Origin: Chlorophyllum brunneum
Lineage: Eukaryota > Basidiomycota > Agaricomycetes > Agaricales > Agaricaceae
Assembly: GCA_963576785.1 (NCBI GenBank)
Contig: OY756140.1
Coordinates: 62,001-126,000 of the forward strand
Direction: 5' to 3'
DNA: 64,000 bases
Part shown: positions 52,992 through 64,000 of the stretch, piece by piece
How the letters are laid out: each line of letters opens with the position of its first letter
Position numbering within the stretch: the first letter of the stretch is position 1
Made by a program: the position numbers and the translations under genes
The notes under the pieces: generated by a model
What the model saw: the letters and a program-made list of their open reading frames with translations, nothing else
Database searches by the model: none
Told to the model about the DNA's origin: nothing

Positions 52992-55060
52992 ATGGATAAC
53001 ACTCAACCTACTTTCTCCCTGTTGCTGCTGGCAGCCACTGGTATTCTTATGACCCTGTTCTTCTATAACTGGAGACATTCATCTACTCGCTCTCTTCCCC
53101 TTCCACCTGGGCCAAAAGGTCATTGGTTCTTTGGTGTCAAAAAACTGCTGCCTCGAAAAGAGCCATGGAAAGCATATGCTTCCTGGGCCGAGTCATACCA
53201 AGGTCCGTACAATTTCATTGTCGCACGATACCCCTTCGCTGATAGGGAATTTAGAACCCGTTGTTTCTTTCAAGATCTATAACCGAACAGTAATAGTCTT
53301 GAACGACGTTCAATCTGTATCAGATCTACTCGATAGACGAGCGAGGATATATTCGGATCGACCGGAACAATACATGTCACATGTAGTCTGCGGACGGTCT
53401 AAAACGGTCTTCAATATTTCCTCCCAAGATCCTCGGCACAAAACATATCGAAAGCTAGTACAACAGGGTCTCGGCTCGAGATCAACGAATACGTATTGGC
53501 CAATTTTGCAAGAGGAACTTGCGAACCTTCTTGGGGGTCTTGCGGAATCCCCTCAAAGCTACGTCCAACATGTCCGAAGGTTAGCGGTTCATTGCTTCTG
53601 GTAGGATATTCCTGACTGATGACTGCACAGAAACTTCGTTGGTGTCATCATGCGAGTAGCATTCGGTTATTCCATCAAGAACCTAGACGACACTTTTGTT
53701 CATGTCGCAGAGGAAACCATCAGAATAACCGATCAGACAATGGCAAATGGCTCCTGGCTCGTCGACTATTTTCCAATTGGTCAGTACCAAACCAACCCTT
53801 GATACAATCCTCAGCTGAACATTCCCTCTCACAGCTCGCTACATTCCTTCATTCCTACCGGGAGGTAGCTTCAAGCGCCAAGGAAAGGTATGGAGAGAAC
53901 GGTTAAGCTACTTGTCCGATGTTCCTCACAACTGGGTCAAAAATAAAATGGTACGTGTTTATTGAGATAAATTTAGAACATGAATTTATGTCCCATTTAG
54001 TCTACGGGAACTTACTCCGAGTCATTTACTTCTTCTCTTTTGACAAAAGATGGTACACCAATTAGCAAGGAACAAGAAGACATAGTCCGATGGTGCGCAG
54101 GTGGTTTATATGTCGGTGCTTCCGATACGGTTAGTCGTCTCTAATACCCATCTCATCTCGTCTCGCTGACTCACACACATCCTCAACGCTCTAACACTAC
54201 TCTGCCCGTCTCAGACCGTGTCAGCCATCACCTCCTTCATCCTCCTGATGGCATTACATCCTGAGACTCAAACTCGTGCCCAAGCCGAGATTGACGAGAT
54301 CTGTAGTCGGGACCAACACCCACAGCCTTCTCACCTAGGGCACCTGAAATACCTACAAGCTATATTGAAAGAAGTGTTGCGGTACGCACCCGTCGGTAAT
54401 CTCGGTGAGTAAACTCCCTCGAGAATGAATTTAAATATGCTAAATATATAATCTCCTGACATGCGTCCTTGATTCGTGTAGCTTTACCGCACAAGGTAAT
54501 TGAGGACGATGAATATCGGGGGTACAGGATCCCGAAAAACGCAACTGTCATGGGCAATGTCTGGTATGCACAGCTACCTTTCATCACACCAGGACACTGG
54601 AAAACTCACATTTAGCCATTCTTTCGCATGGCAGGGCAATAATGCATGATCCATCACTCTTCCCAAACCCCGAAAAATTCTCTCCCGAACGTTTCTTGGA
54701 GCCATCTTCACAGCAACCAGATCCGCGTCAGTGGGCCTTTGGATTCGGTCGACGCGCTTGTCCAGGTAAACTACTATTGATCTTATTTCCTCGCCCTCTG
54801 AACTCAAACGGGAAAATAGGGACCCACTTTGCTGAGACATCAATGCTTCTCGCAATGGCAGGGATCTTATCCGGATTTAAAATCTCTCTACCTCCCTCTA
54901 CGAGTGGGTCGGGCACAGCCTCTCCCGAGGTATCATTCACAACTGGAATAACAAGGTATGCTTTCCATTCCACTTCAGGGTTCAAAAAGTTGTTAAATCA
55001 ATCCCTGCCAGTCACATCGTACCATTCGACATTTGCATAATCCCACGTCCAATAGCTTGA
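52992..55060 (+). CDS. Cytochrome P450 monooxygenase (CYP64-like)
   Basis: A multi-exon microsomal P450 of about 510 residues. An N-terminal membrane anchor (FSLLLLAATGILMTLFFY) is followed by the proline hinge PLPPGPKG. The I-helix reads GGLYVGASDTTVSAI, the K-helix ExxR is in ILKEVLRYAPV, PERF is in FSPERFLE, and the heme loop is AFGFGRRACPG with an intron right after the Cys-Pro codons, continuing THFAETSMLLAMAG. The last exon, after an intron at about 54957, encodes VQKVVKSIPASHIVPFD and ends at 55060. The pattern resembles the O-methylsterigmatocystin oxidoreductase-like P450s that are numerous in Agaricomycetes; the substrate is not predictable. All catalytic motifs are intact. Confidence 0.92.
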
Positions 55061-55481
55061 ATTAATTGTTATCTTATGGCACTGCGTAGCCTTGATTGGA
55101 ACCCGAGGTTAATATTTATATATTTATATTTATACATCACCAACTTTCTGCATAACTTATAAAACCAATACATGTACTAAATTTTCTCCTAATTTATCTC
55201 TTCGCCACGGAGTTTTGCGATCCAGTCCCAAACGTCGGAAACATTTTCGGGTCAGATATTTTAATTACCGGTTCTATCTTATTGCTAATGGGGTAACAAG
55301 GCCAACTCGGACGCCCAGACTACGACACTATTGGTCGACGTGGTATCTGATATACCCCTCGGTCTCACACGTCTCCCTTTTTTCCATCTCGAGAATGTCA
55401 TGATGGGACAAGTGTCCTAGAATTACATGCCCAAATCTAAACGGCGAATCGTGCTGAAACCCGGCGGCTTGCGGCTAGTGG
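55061..55481. other. Convergent 3' region between P450 and ATG14
   Basis: AT-rich sequence containing TATTTATATATTTATATT repeats, suited to transcript ends. No gene is seen. Confidence 0.5.
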
Positions 55482-57325
55482 TTAATCGAGTCCGAAATCT
55501 TCGTCAACCAGATCCCAATCCTCTTCTGCTTCCTCAACAATTTTTTCCCCGATCAATGTCCTATGACCCGGTATGTCTCTTCCTCCAGTCACACCCGTCA
55601 TTGTCCGACCACGAGAAGGCGAAGCTGGCGCCGAGACCCGGGATGCCCGCGCACGAGAAGCAGGATTGACACTCGTCGCTTGTAGAAGCTGTGCAAAGTC
55701 CAAAGGAAAGAGAGCCGGGGTTGGCGGGGGCAGAAGGGGTGTAGTCTCGTGTGATTTCCTACGCAAATCAAAGTTGATATCATAGTCCCAGTGAATACTC
55801 TGCGTCGAGAAGCAAAAGGGTAAGAAGCAAAAAGATGGACTAACCTCCCGAGATCGGAACTACAACAAACGCCCCATAGATTGCTCAAAACATCACCGAC
55901 TTGACTAAGCGGCACTTCAACATTTTGCGTCCAAGCGAGATACGATACGTCATAGAGTAACATTGCCAGGGCGGTTGTAAATGATGATTGGGGCTGTTCC
56001 GGGGGTAATGAGCTAAAATAGGATTCACTTATCGGTGCATCGGACGGTATTTCCCCTCCTGCGCGCTTAATGTCTCCCGAGTCTTTAGCAACAGACGACT
56101 GCTTATTTAAGGATGGGGATGAGGAACTCTGGGGTGAAACGGCAGGTACAGAGGATAAATGGAGAGGATGTTTCTTGTACCACCTGCACCAATCAGATTC
56201 AACAATGTCGTCAACGGTGGTCGGACGGTCAAGTAGAAACAACATACTTAGCCCACCCACCACCCTCACTGCCCTTGATAGCCCCAATAAAAGGTTGTCC
56301 GACCCCCAATCTCTTGCCGCTCCACGAGATATCAAAAGGCAGCTTGATACCCAGGTAGAAAGTAAGCAATGACAAAAAATGTATGGTGTGCGTGATGACT
56401 GCGTTGATGTGATCCGGAGGATACCCTGTGGAATCAAATGGCGGATTTAGAGTTGGGCTAGCGGGTATGAGGATAGAATGATGCAATATGAAAATACAAT
56501 GTGAGACCCGTACGCAACGGAGCGCCAAAGACCCTAGGACAAAAGTTGGGGGTAGGGGGAGGGAACGGGGAAAAGGTGAAGCGGAAACATACGTGAACAA
56601 GGAGGCCGCAGGGCTGCACAGTGCGAATGGAAAGACTGAGTCAATGGGTAAAGACTCACGCCGTATATCCCCAGGAACTGGTAGTATCAAATCTCCTATA
56701 GTCCATTCGCCTTTTGTACCTGCCTTTCCTCCGATCGGCGGTCTGCCTCCGACCTCCACAACATTAAAAACCTCGACTAATTCCTGAACAAGACCTGAAC
56801 GCGCACGAGAAATGGTTGCCGAAAGGCTCGCAAGTTCTTGTGTCTCTCTGGAGATCCCAGACGGCTGAGATGAAGGCCGTGGGGACTGGAGCTTAGCGGC
56901 TGAAATGGATCTGCGTCGAGATGCAAGGGATTCCCGGAGGATCCGAAGACGGTCTCGTTCTACATCCGAAGGCTCAAAGTAAGCAATGCTTTCCAGAGTA
57001 ATAGAAAGGTGAAACGGACTCTTATCGTTGTCTTTCCTGAGTCTCGCAAGGACTTCATAAAGTTCGTCTACTCTTCTTTGGTAGTTTGCAGCTTGTGAAC
57101 GGGGAATTCGAACTGTGTCTATATGGGCAAGGGCGCGAGTAGCCTTGACTATTTGGTCATCACGGTCTCCAGCGTAGTGCTGCGTTTGATGACGAAAGTC
57201 CCTAAGACTTTGAACAAATTAGACGAGAATTCGACAAGTCAAGAAACATACTGAACATACTGGATCCTTAAGCAGTTTTCGCAGAAGAACTGGCGGTGAG
57301 TTTGTTCACATATTTTGCAGTCCAT
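55482..57325 (-). CDS. ATG14: Autophagy protein ATG14 (UVRAG/Barkor family)
   Basis: The gene starts at 57325 with MDCKICEQTHRQFFCENCLR, the paired CxxC motifs typical of Atg14. It continues LRDFRHQTQHYAGDRDDQIV and a coiled-coil region (AANYQRRVDELYEVLARLRK, DVERDRLRILRESLASRRR). The conserved C-terminal BARA-like half follows: VFNVVEVGGRPPIGGK, YPPDHINAVITHTIHFL with LTFYLGIKLPFDISWSG, KRLGVGQPFIGAIKGSEGGG, LAMLLYDVSYLAWTQNV. The last exon ends EEAEEDWDLVDEDFGLD at 55482. Atg14 recruits the Vps34 PI3-kinase complex I to the autophagosome assembly site. Introns were placed by frame; the exon between about 56200 and 55850 is Ser/Pro-rich in part. Confidence 0.85.
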
Positions 57326-57659
57326 CAACGTCAAGGCTCAAAGCAAATCCAAGGCAGCTCATTAAGAGAAGCTTACGTAAGACGCGCTCAAACACACATA
57401 AACCATCCAATGGTAAATTCCGTATGTGATATAAGAGTCCAACTAGAGTATACTGTTCGAGAAAAGGGAAAGTGAAAAGTGTTGAACGGCATAACGGAGA
57501 TAGTAATATGAGGAGAAACCAAAAATAAAAAATGTGCAATATTGCGTGGGAACCTGACTCTGCTAAACGTCCTCAGTGTGCGAAGTCGAACTTGGAAGCA
57601 CTTGTCAAAGGACCGTTCAAGTGTAAATTGACAGAAGACACACCCACCATTAAATTTAA
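57326..57659. promoter_or_regulatory. ATG14 promoter region
   Basis: 334 bases lie between the stop of gene C and the ATG14 start, both on the minus strand. No gene is seen. Confidence 0.4.
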
Positions 57660-58562
57660 CTATTCCGTAGCACTATCCTTCGTTCCTTCAGAACTGGCCT
57701 TCTTCCTCTTCAACTTCGATAAAAGCTGGACGACGTGGGAGACCACCCCTTTCTTAGCTTTGGCCTTCTGTTCTGCAGCGACCTCGAGTGCGGTCGCAGA
57801 TGATGCATGAGAAGGTACAGGTACATGGGTTTGTACGCTCGAAGCGCCGTCAGGAATTGTAGCTGAAAGTAAGCCCGATTCTCCGTTAATAGTAACTGGG
57901 GTGGCAGAGGGGGACAAAGGCATAGTCGAAGGTGAGAGATGTCCTGCCGTTGCTGGAGAGATCGGATACACTGGCTGTGGTTGGTAGACGTTAACGGATT
58001 GGGACCATTGCGGAGATTGTGGGGTGTGTGGTTGGAACGATGGAATGGTTGGAGGGGGGCTTGCTGATCCCTGGGGATAGGACGAGAAATGTCCAGCGGC
58101 CGCATGATTCTGGTAGGCATGATGGGGACTTGGACCAGGGATGCTGATGGGACTCGGAAGAGCAAGTTGCGGATTGTTCTGTAGGTAATGTTGTCCGTAT
58201 CCTCCAAATTGGGGTCCATTCCCTATCTCTGAACCGTAAGATTCTGAAAGACCTTAATTAGGATCCGAGAAACTTACCAGTATAGGCTGGCTGGTTTACT
58301 AGAAACTGTTGGGCTGGAGCACCTTGATAACCTATATCCCTAGTCAAACATCATGCGGTCCGAGAAAAATAACAATAAAACCAGCGTCATTGCCACCGTT
58401 TTTCCCCACCCCCGGAGCACCTGTATACCAACCATTTTATGTGAATAGCCCAATATCAATTCCATTTCGGAACGATGGTCACCGATGCTCACTTTGGTTA
58501 GGGTCGTCACTGAAGTTCCCTCCGTTAATGTTAAAATGTTGTGCGTTTTCAAAGAATGGCAT
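57660..58562 (-). CDS. Gene C: Pro/Gln-rich protein with N-terminal MPFF..INGGN motif
   Basis: The first exon (58562-58493) encodes MPFFENAQHFNINGGNF then SDDPNQ, ending at a good donor (GTGAGC). The last exon (starting near 58222) encodes a Pro/Gln/Tyr/Ser-rich stretch (QFGGYGQHYLQNNPQL, FQPHTPQSPQWSQ, VNVYQPQPVYPIS) and a basic helical C-terminus (EVAAEQKAKAKKGVVSH with VVQLLSKLKRKKA), stopping at 57660. One or two short middle exons (around 58410 and 58320) are possible but their phase is unresolved, so the internal model is provisional. Upstream ATGs (58663) open other frames. The opening matches gene A residue for residue at MPFF and ING.N. Function is unknown. Confidence 0.6.
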
Positions 58563-61315
58563 GCGATGTGAAGCAAAGACCAGGGATGAAGAGCTGAGAG
58601 TGGATAGGATTTACCTTGTTGTTCAAAGTTATTCTGCTTGTGAGTAGCAGTAAAGCGCACCATATATACTAGAAATCACTATGGTCATGTCGAACTAGAC
58701 GCCAATCTTAACCATGTTCTTTGAACAGCTATGTCAAAGTTGCTAGGATATTGTCAGTGGCGACCTAGCACCCTTGTTCTTACACACAAATGAACTCGCA
58801 TGTATCAATCTCAGAAGGACTTCCAGAGCATAACAACGAGCAGTGCATCTCGCTTGTTTCTTGGCCAGCATGAAACGCGAGCAGCACTGACGGAAAGAGA
58901 GAATCACATGAAGCGACAGAAATAGGACAAGGGCGGGACAGCAACAAGGCATCAATTTATGTCAAGGATCAACCGACCTTGTTGCTCTTCGGATGCGCGG
59001 CGAAATAGGTAGATTTACGGCTGCGAACTAGAATCCTTCTTAGGAAGACCTTGTGAGTATCATAGTGACCTGGAGAAGCAACAGATTAGGGGCACTGATC
59101 CGTTTTGATTGACGCTTCATAGCATGCCTTGCGGAATGCACTTTGAACCTCCAAGCCTTTGGACCCTATCTGATTGGTCTGGTTATGATTCCGGACCTGC
59201 GTTGTTCCAGTTCATGAGTTCATGGGTTTGATCGCATACGCCGTTTCAGTAAGATCCGGAAAAATAATTTGATCAACGTTATCAATAAGTTAGTGGCAAG
59301 AGTTCAATCTTTTCGTCAAGTGTATTAACGCATTCCTCCTTGTCATTTACTACTATTTCCCACAGGAGATTGAACTAGATCAGCTGGTGGATTCAAATGC
59401 CCGGCATGTACAATACATTCATTAGTTGATCGAAATAAAAATTTGCCAAGGCTAGTTTTATTGTGACATCTGCAATGAGACGAAAATGACTTACTTGATC
59501 ACGAACGGCACAACGCTGTTCTGAGCACATTGGCAGTATTGCGCCAGAGCATGGCAGGGCGATTGGCGATGTCCCTAGCATGGTGTACTTGTTTCAATGA
59601 AATCACATGAAATCCAAATTCGGGACAAAAGGCGAAATACGTCCACGCATGTGAATATGCAGCAATTGGCTGAGCAACCAACTGGCTTTTTTACATTGTT
59701 GTTAAGTAGCTGGAGCAGGTGTTAAACTTAACCCACAGAGATTACATAATTTTCTTTTTCCTTCACAACCAACTGCAACGGGAATATCGGGAATATCTGC
59801 CCCTTTATTAAGACGCCACACCTCGAACACCTCTATAATCTCCAAAAACTCTGGGGAAACCACTCGGGGGCTGACCACTGCCTTCCAGCAGTCAAGGGAG
59901 GATCTTCCGGAAATTCAACCGAAAAAAAAAACCGTTCTACAACGAAACCGAGGCCCTCCGCTTGTGGATCCGTACTGGTTGGAATGTTCGTGTGTCGCGG
60001 AATAATCTGACTCTCGAAAGGTATCATTGTGCGTACTGGATGATGATTTTCTGGTGGCGATAGAACGACAGTGGGTGCATTATCAACGGTGGATCTCGGC
60101 TAAAACTAGGACTCTACCCGCCACCACACAGCCTGAGCTTTCGAGGGAGCGTACAAACCTTCAGTGGATCGTGACTCAAAATGTATACGTATCAGGTCAG
60201 CTCTCAGATCCCCCGGCGAGCATGTTGTATAACCGCGAGGCACTGCTGATCCTCGAAGTTCCGTCTTCCGCAACAATTTCCAGCACGAAGAATGAAATTA
60301 CGTCATCACAATCTGTCTGGAACATCTGCTTGATTGTCGATATGCATGTTCACTTGTGGAGTTAGTTAACACTCTTGGTAGGGGCCTTGATATGGAAAGG
60401 GCACTACCAGCCGTGCCTTGCGCGTCTTCGGTGTTGGCGGGGTGGATGAAACGCACGCACAACATGGGCCTTGCGAGTGTGACTACAGAAATAGTACGGA
60501 GAAACGAAGAAGCCCCGGCTATGATGCGACTCATACGAGAGTCCCCGGAGTTGGATACCAATATGCCCGAAGGCCCAAAGTTCAGACCTGCACAACAGGT
60601 GAGGTCCTGCATTACGATCTGCGAATCCTGAGCTCGACTCGGAAGTGGTTAACGGCATTACGGTCTCTTTTGGTTTGACGCTGCTCAGGTTATACATCAT
60701 TTACCCTCTCGAGTGAGGTATTATCTTCTTCGGGAGCCTTCCGACGATGAAAACCATATCTCGGTTTTAGGCTGTCAGAAGATTCACTTACCATCACAAG
60801 ACTGGACCTCACTTATCTAACCCGAGCCCCAGTGGTGTGGTACGTGGTCTTAATGATATCTCGCACTCTCTCACATTCTTTGTCAAGCTCCTCCTATTCT
60901 TTGTCATCCAACCCCTAACATACCAGGCTTCTCACGATATATAATCAAGTTGAGGTGCAGTGTCAGTTCCAGGGGTTTTTAGAACGGTGGAACATAAGAC
61001 CACCCTTCCCCCAAACGGAAGGAGGTAATTTGGCAGGAACCAGTGGCGACAACATGCCAGACTCCGATAGATTGCAACGGTGTTCGACCAGAAAAGCACA
61101 TTCGAGTAAATAACGGACGTTCCAGTGTTCCATGGTTCCTTCTTGCTCTCCGTGCAACCCAAACACTAAACCATCCTGCGCCACACTGCATGAGTATGTC
61201 CGAAAAAGGTAAGACCCTGATCCCCGATCATCAAATCAACTGACAACAGGCTTGTCCAGCAACGTATTTATGAACTAGCCGTCTAGCATGTGCATAAGCA
61301 CGACGGATCCCTCAC
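58563..61315. other. Long gene-poor region
   Basis: No gene could be supported. Open frames at 60027-60365 (plus) and 60298-60700 (both strands) overlap and carry no domain. An A9 run is near 59923. Confidence 0.4.
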
Positions 61316-62659
61316 ATGGCTCTCCAAATCCACCCATTCATCTTTGACTGCCCCTCTCGTCGAGGCTCACCATGGCCTGCACTGAAGATGACCGCGAAGC
61401 GCTACCGGGCAACAGGAATCTCTCCGCCGAAGGACGGATTGACATTGATGTTCTTTCATTGCATCGGAGCCCGTACGTGATTTATTTGTTCTTCCCCTGA
61501 CATTAACATTGAGTCCGTCGATAGATAAAGAGTTGTGGGAGCCTGTTATTGCGTATATCTTGCACCAGTCGCAGTCGAGTAACTTGGGTCAGTACAAGAT
61601 CCGAGAGGCCTGGGCTTTTGACTGGCCTACACACGGAGATGCTGCAGTTTTGAATCAAAAATTGCTCAGAGAGCGGACGGATAGTGTTTGTAAGCACTCT
61701 CACTCCTATCTTTACATATAGCTTATCTTCTCTCCAGCCGTCTATGATTGGGTCCCAGGAGTTGGCCTGTTCGTCCGTTCGGAGCATGTGCGTGGACACC
61801 GTCTCGTGCTTTGTGGACACTCTGCAGGCGCAGGCACAGCGTACGTGACCGTTTCACTCGATACACAAAGGTCAAATAATTTGAGGCATCAACAGAGTTC
61901 ATACCGTAGCAGAATTCTATCCCCATCTTGCAACGACTGGCATTACTAGCCTCATTCTCATTGAAGCCACACTCATAACCCGTGAACTTTTCAATGCTCA
62001 TTTCGAAGATCGAATGGCCCAAATGGAGTTCGCTATTACTGCTACCTCTTCCAGAAAGGACCGGTGGAAATCCAAGCAAGATGCTCTATTATATTTCCAA
62101 AAACGATTTCCATGGAGCATGTGGGACCCTCGCGCTCTACGGTTACACGTTGTGTGTCTACCTCTCCCATTTTTGAGAGTCACTCACTGAGATTGTGCTG
62201 ACCAGGAATATGGGTTATACGAGCTCCAAGACGGAACGGTTACCCTTAAATGTGACAAGAAGCGCGAAGCTGAAGGATTTCCTGATGTTGACCCTCACTA
62301 TGAAGGGATCGTAAGGCTCGGGGAGCTTTGCCACGCATTACCTGTCCATGCGATCTGGGGAACCCGGAATGACCTCGTGTACGTCCCCCAGACGACGATC
62401 TGAGACCTTGGCTCACCCCCATTATAGACCTGAATTTATCCAGGACTCGCTTAGCGATGCGTCTGAAGGACGTCCAATGGCATCCGTGACAAAGGTTAAG
62501 CGATCTGGACATATGGTACGTATCTCCTCACTTAGTTGGTATTAGTACCATCTGATAGTCGTAAAGATTGTCCAGGAACAACCTTTAGGGCTTGCGCAAG
62601 CCATACATGATGTTTTGAACACCATACCTTCCATATCAAGTGAACGAACAAGACTGTAG
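61316..62659 (+). CDS. Alpha/beta hydrolase
   Basis: The ATG at 61316 opens MALQIHPFIFDCPSRRGSPW. The oxyanion-hole strand is LTLMFFHCIGA and the next exon continues HKELWEPVIAYIL. The nucleophile elbow is LVLCGHSAGAGTA, followed after an intron by VHTVAEFYPHLATTGITSLI. Cap-domain segments are ELFNAHFEDRMAQMEFA, LYFQKRFPWSMWDPRAL and CDKKREAEGFPDVDPHYEG. The acid strand is LPVHAIWGTRNDLVP, and the catalytic His is in KVKRSGHM. The last exon encodes EQPLGLAQAIHDVLNTIPS and stops at 62659. I recognise the family from Agaricomycetes, where members are often annotated as toxin-biosynthesis-like or AB-hydrolase-1 proteins. About 400 residues, triad intact. Substrate unknown. Confidence 0.88.
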
Positions 62660-64000
62660 TTCTACTTTTGGTGAAATGTGTATCACTCGCTACGCTGTTT
62701 TTCTATTTCGGAAATTAGAGTCGGCCGCAGCTTTCTATTACTTGCAGGGAATATGAGTGGCTCAAGTGGATCCACGATACTGAAGAACGAACAAACCCCC
62801 GGAATGTATACCGGGAAGCCCCAGCGTAGCTGAGGCAATCGTCCTCCAGACTATACATGGTCAAAGTGACCTCATGGCAGAACAACACTCCCAATGAAGC
62901 TTTTGCTGAATGTTTGTGCAATAACATTGATTTCGCACCAACCCTCAATCACGTTGCCGTCCTTTCTTGCCTTTCGTGCGCCATTCGTCCAATGTTGCCA
63001 CCTCGACCCCTTGTTGGGTATCGATATGAGAGCGTCCATCCACACGTCGGGCCTCTTGGCCTTTCTCATCCATTGGTTAGACTTTCTGTACCATCTGGTC
63101 TGAGCCTTCCATATCAAAAACTTGCCAGCACTCTACACCTGGCGCTCTCGCTCCGGGGATGATCGATAATGTCTTATTCGGCCTAACCCTGACCATAGTT
63201 TTCCCCGTCTCGGGCATCGCATAAAACAATTCCATCGCTGAAACTCATCCCTATCTCTGGGCTTCCTGGGGCATGCCGATAGTCCCGGTGATAGTGGCGC
63301 TGAGAATGATTATACTGGCATCCGCTTACACACCTATGAGCTGTAAGTGACGGCCCGGAAACCATAGTTCGAGGGTTAGCCCTTCACCGCCGTTGCCTTG
63401 TTTACATTGAGATCCACCAGAAGAGAATAACTTGGAAAAATCCAGTACACGGAGAGAGGTAAAGGGTGCAGGGAGCTTCTAAGCATTAGAATACCGAGCT
63501 AAAGCTAACTTTGATACCTTTCTAATCTTCTTCAGACACCCCTCGGATCCCTGTTCAAGCCCGCCGAGAACTGCGCGGGGTATTGAATGATCGCATTGAC
63601 AACCACGAGGAGTCGGTAGGGTGTTCACCCCTGTCCAGAAAGCATACGTGTGCCCATGCCGCCCTGTTCTATTAATAACATTTGTATACCCTGCGTCAAA
63701 TCCTTTACTTTTACTCGTTAACTCAATAATGAGGCCGGGACCCAGGATGATAACTTATTTGCCAGAGTATCATTACGGTCTCCAATACCTTACCTACACC
63801 AACACCACCAGCCCCATTCCAAACTGAATACCTGCCAACAAATCCCGGAAAATCTAAGCGGGCCATCGCCGCGTTAATAATGAACCGGTCTTCTCCCTAC
63901 GTCCCTTTGACTAATCGGGACAAATCTACTCGCTCCCAAATAATAACACAGCATAGATGTTTGATCCCAGTTCAGTTTCCTTGATATTATTTTTTCCCAG
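62660..64000. other. Gene-poor right edge
   Basis: No gene is supported. Short frames at 62857-63162 overlap on both strands. A plus-strand stretch at 63540-63620 (PRIPVQARRELRGVLNDRID) reads like protein after a plausible acceptor (CTTCTTCAG), and might be a gene relic, but nothing upstream joins it. Confidence 0.4.

Noticed and set aside
57710..58219. A 169-codon minus-strand frame overlapping gene C
   Set aside because: It is Arg/Leu-rich and in the alternative frame of the Pro/Gln-rich coding exon; the frame ending at 57660 has the more protein-like C-terminus.

Overview
The window is nuclear DNA of a mushroom-forming basidiomycete (Agaricomycetes). The evidence is dense short introns (about 45-70 bases, GT..AG) in almost every gene, a laccase, a class-3 lipase, families known to me mainly from Agaricomycetes (DUF6534 membrane proteins, the DDPVTRY four-exon membrane family, FunK1-like kinase-like proteins, MLKL-type helical bundles) and canonical eukaryotic housekeeping genes (CCT3, ubiquitin-L40, RPL14). 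All exon models were built by hand from splice signals and reading frame.

Layout. 1.5-5.5 kb: a laccase-like multicopper protein that has lost trinuclear-centre ligands, convergent with a secreted class-3 lipase. 7-8.7 kb: a membrane protein (gene A) with an unusual Gly/Asn N-terminal motif. 11-16.3 kb: CCT3 and a hyper-intronised DUF6534 membrane protein. 16.3-18.9 kb: gene-free, with a perfect 35-bp fold-back. 18.9-25.3 kb: an old yellow enzyme, a kinase-like protein with an altered catalytic loop, and an isopenicillin-N-synthase-like 2OG oxygenase. 25-29.5 kb: gene-poor. 29.5-39.4 kb: a CBM21/PP1 regulatory subunit, ubiquitin-L40, an HTH-like hypothetical and a nucleotidyltransferase-fold protein. 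39.4-43.3 kb: a graveyard of gene fragments (peroxiredoxin-like C-terminus, ISWI C-terminus) around a small hypothetical. 43.7-52.3 kb: a SHOC1/ZIP2-like meiotic protein divergent from an MLKL-like helical-bundle protein (gene B), then RPL14, a BTB protein and an F-box-like protein. 53-62.7 kb: a P450, ATG14, a Pro/Gln-rich protein (gene C) and an alpha/beta hydrolase.

The most interesting signal is a short Asn/Gly motif shared by three otherwise unrelated genes: at the N-terminus of gene A (7.05 kb) and gene C (58.56 kb), both starting MPFF, and at the extreme C-terminus of gene B (48.8 kb), whose N-terminal half looks like an MLKL/HeLo-type membrane-permeabilising bundle. This order (helical executioner, low-complexity linker, C-terminal motif) matches the architecture of HET-S-type amyloid-signalling proteins. 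I propose a basidiomycete signalling set built on this motif. Amyloid formation and cell-death function are inference. The other main anomaly is the laccase, which keeps its type-1 copper site but has lost three trinuclear ligands and both cysteines of one conserved disulfide.
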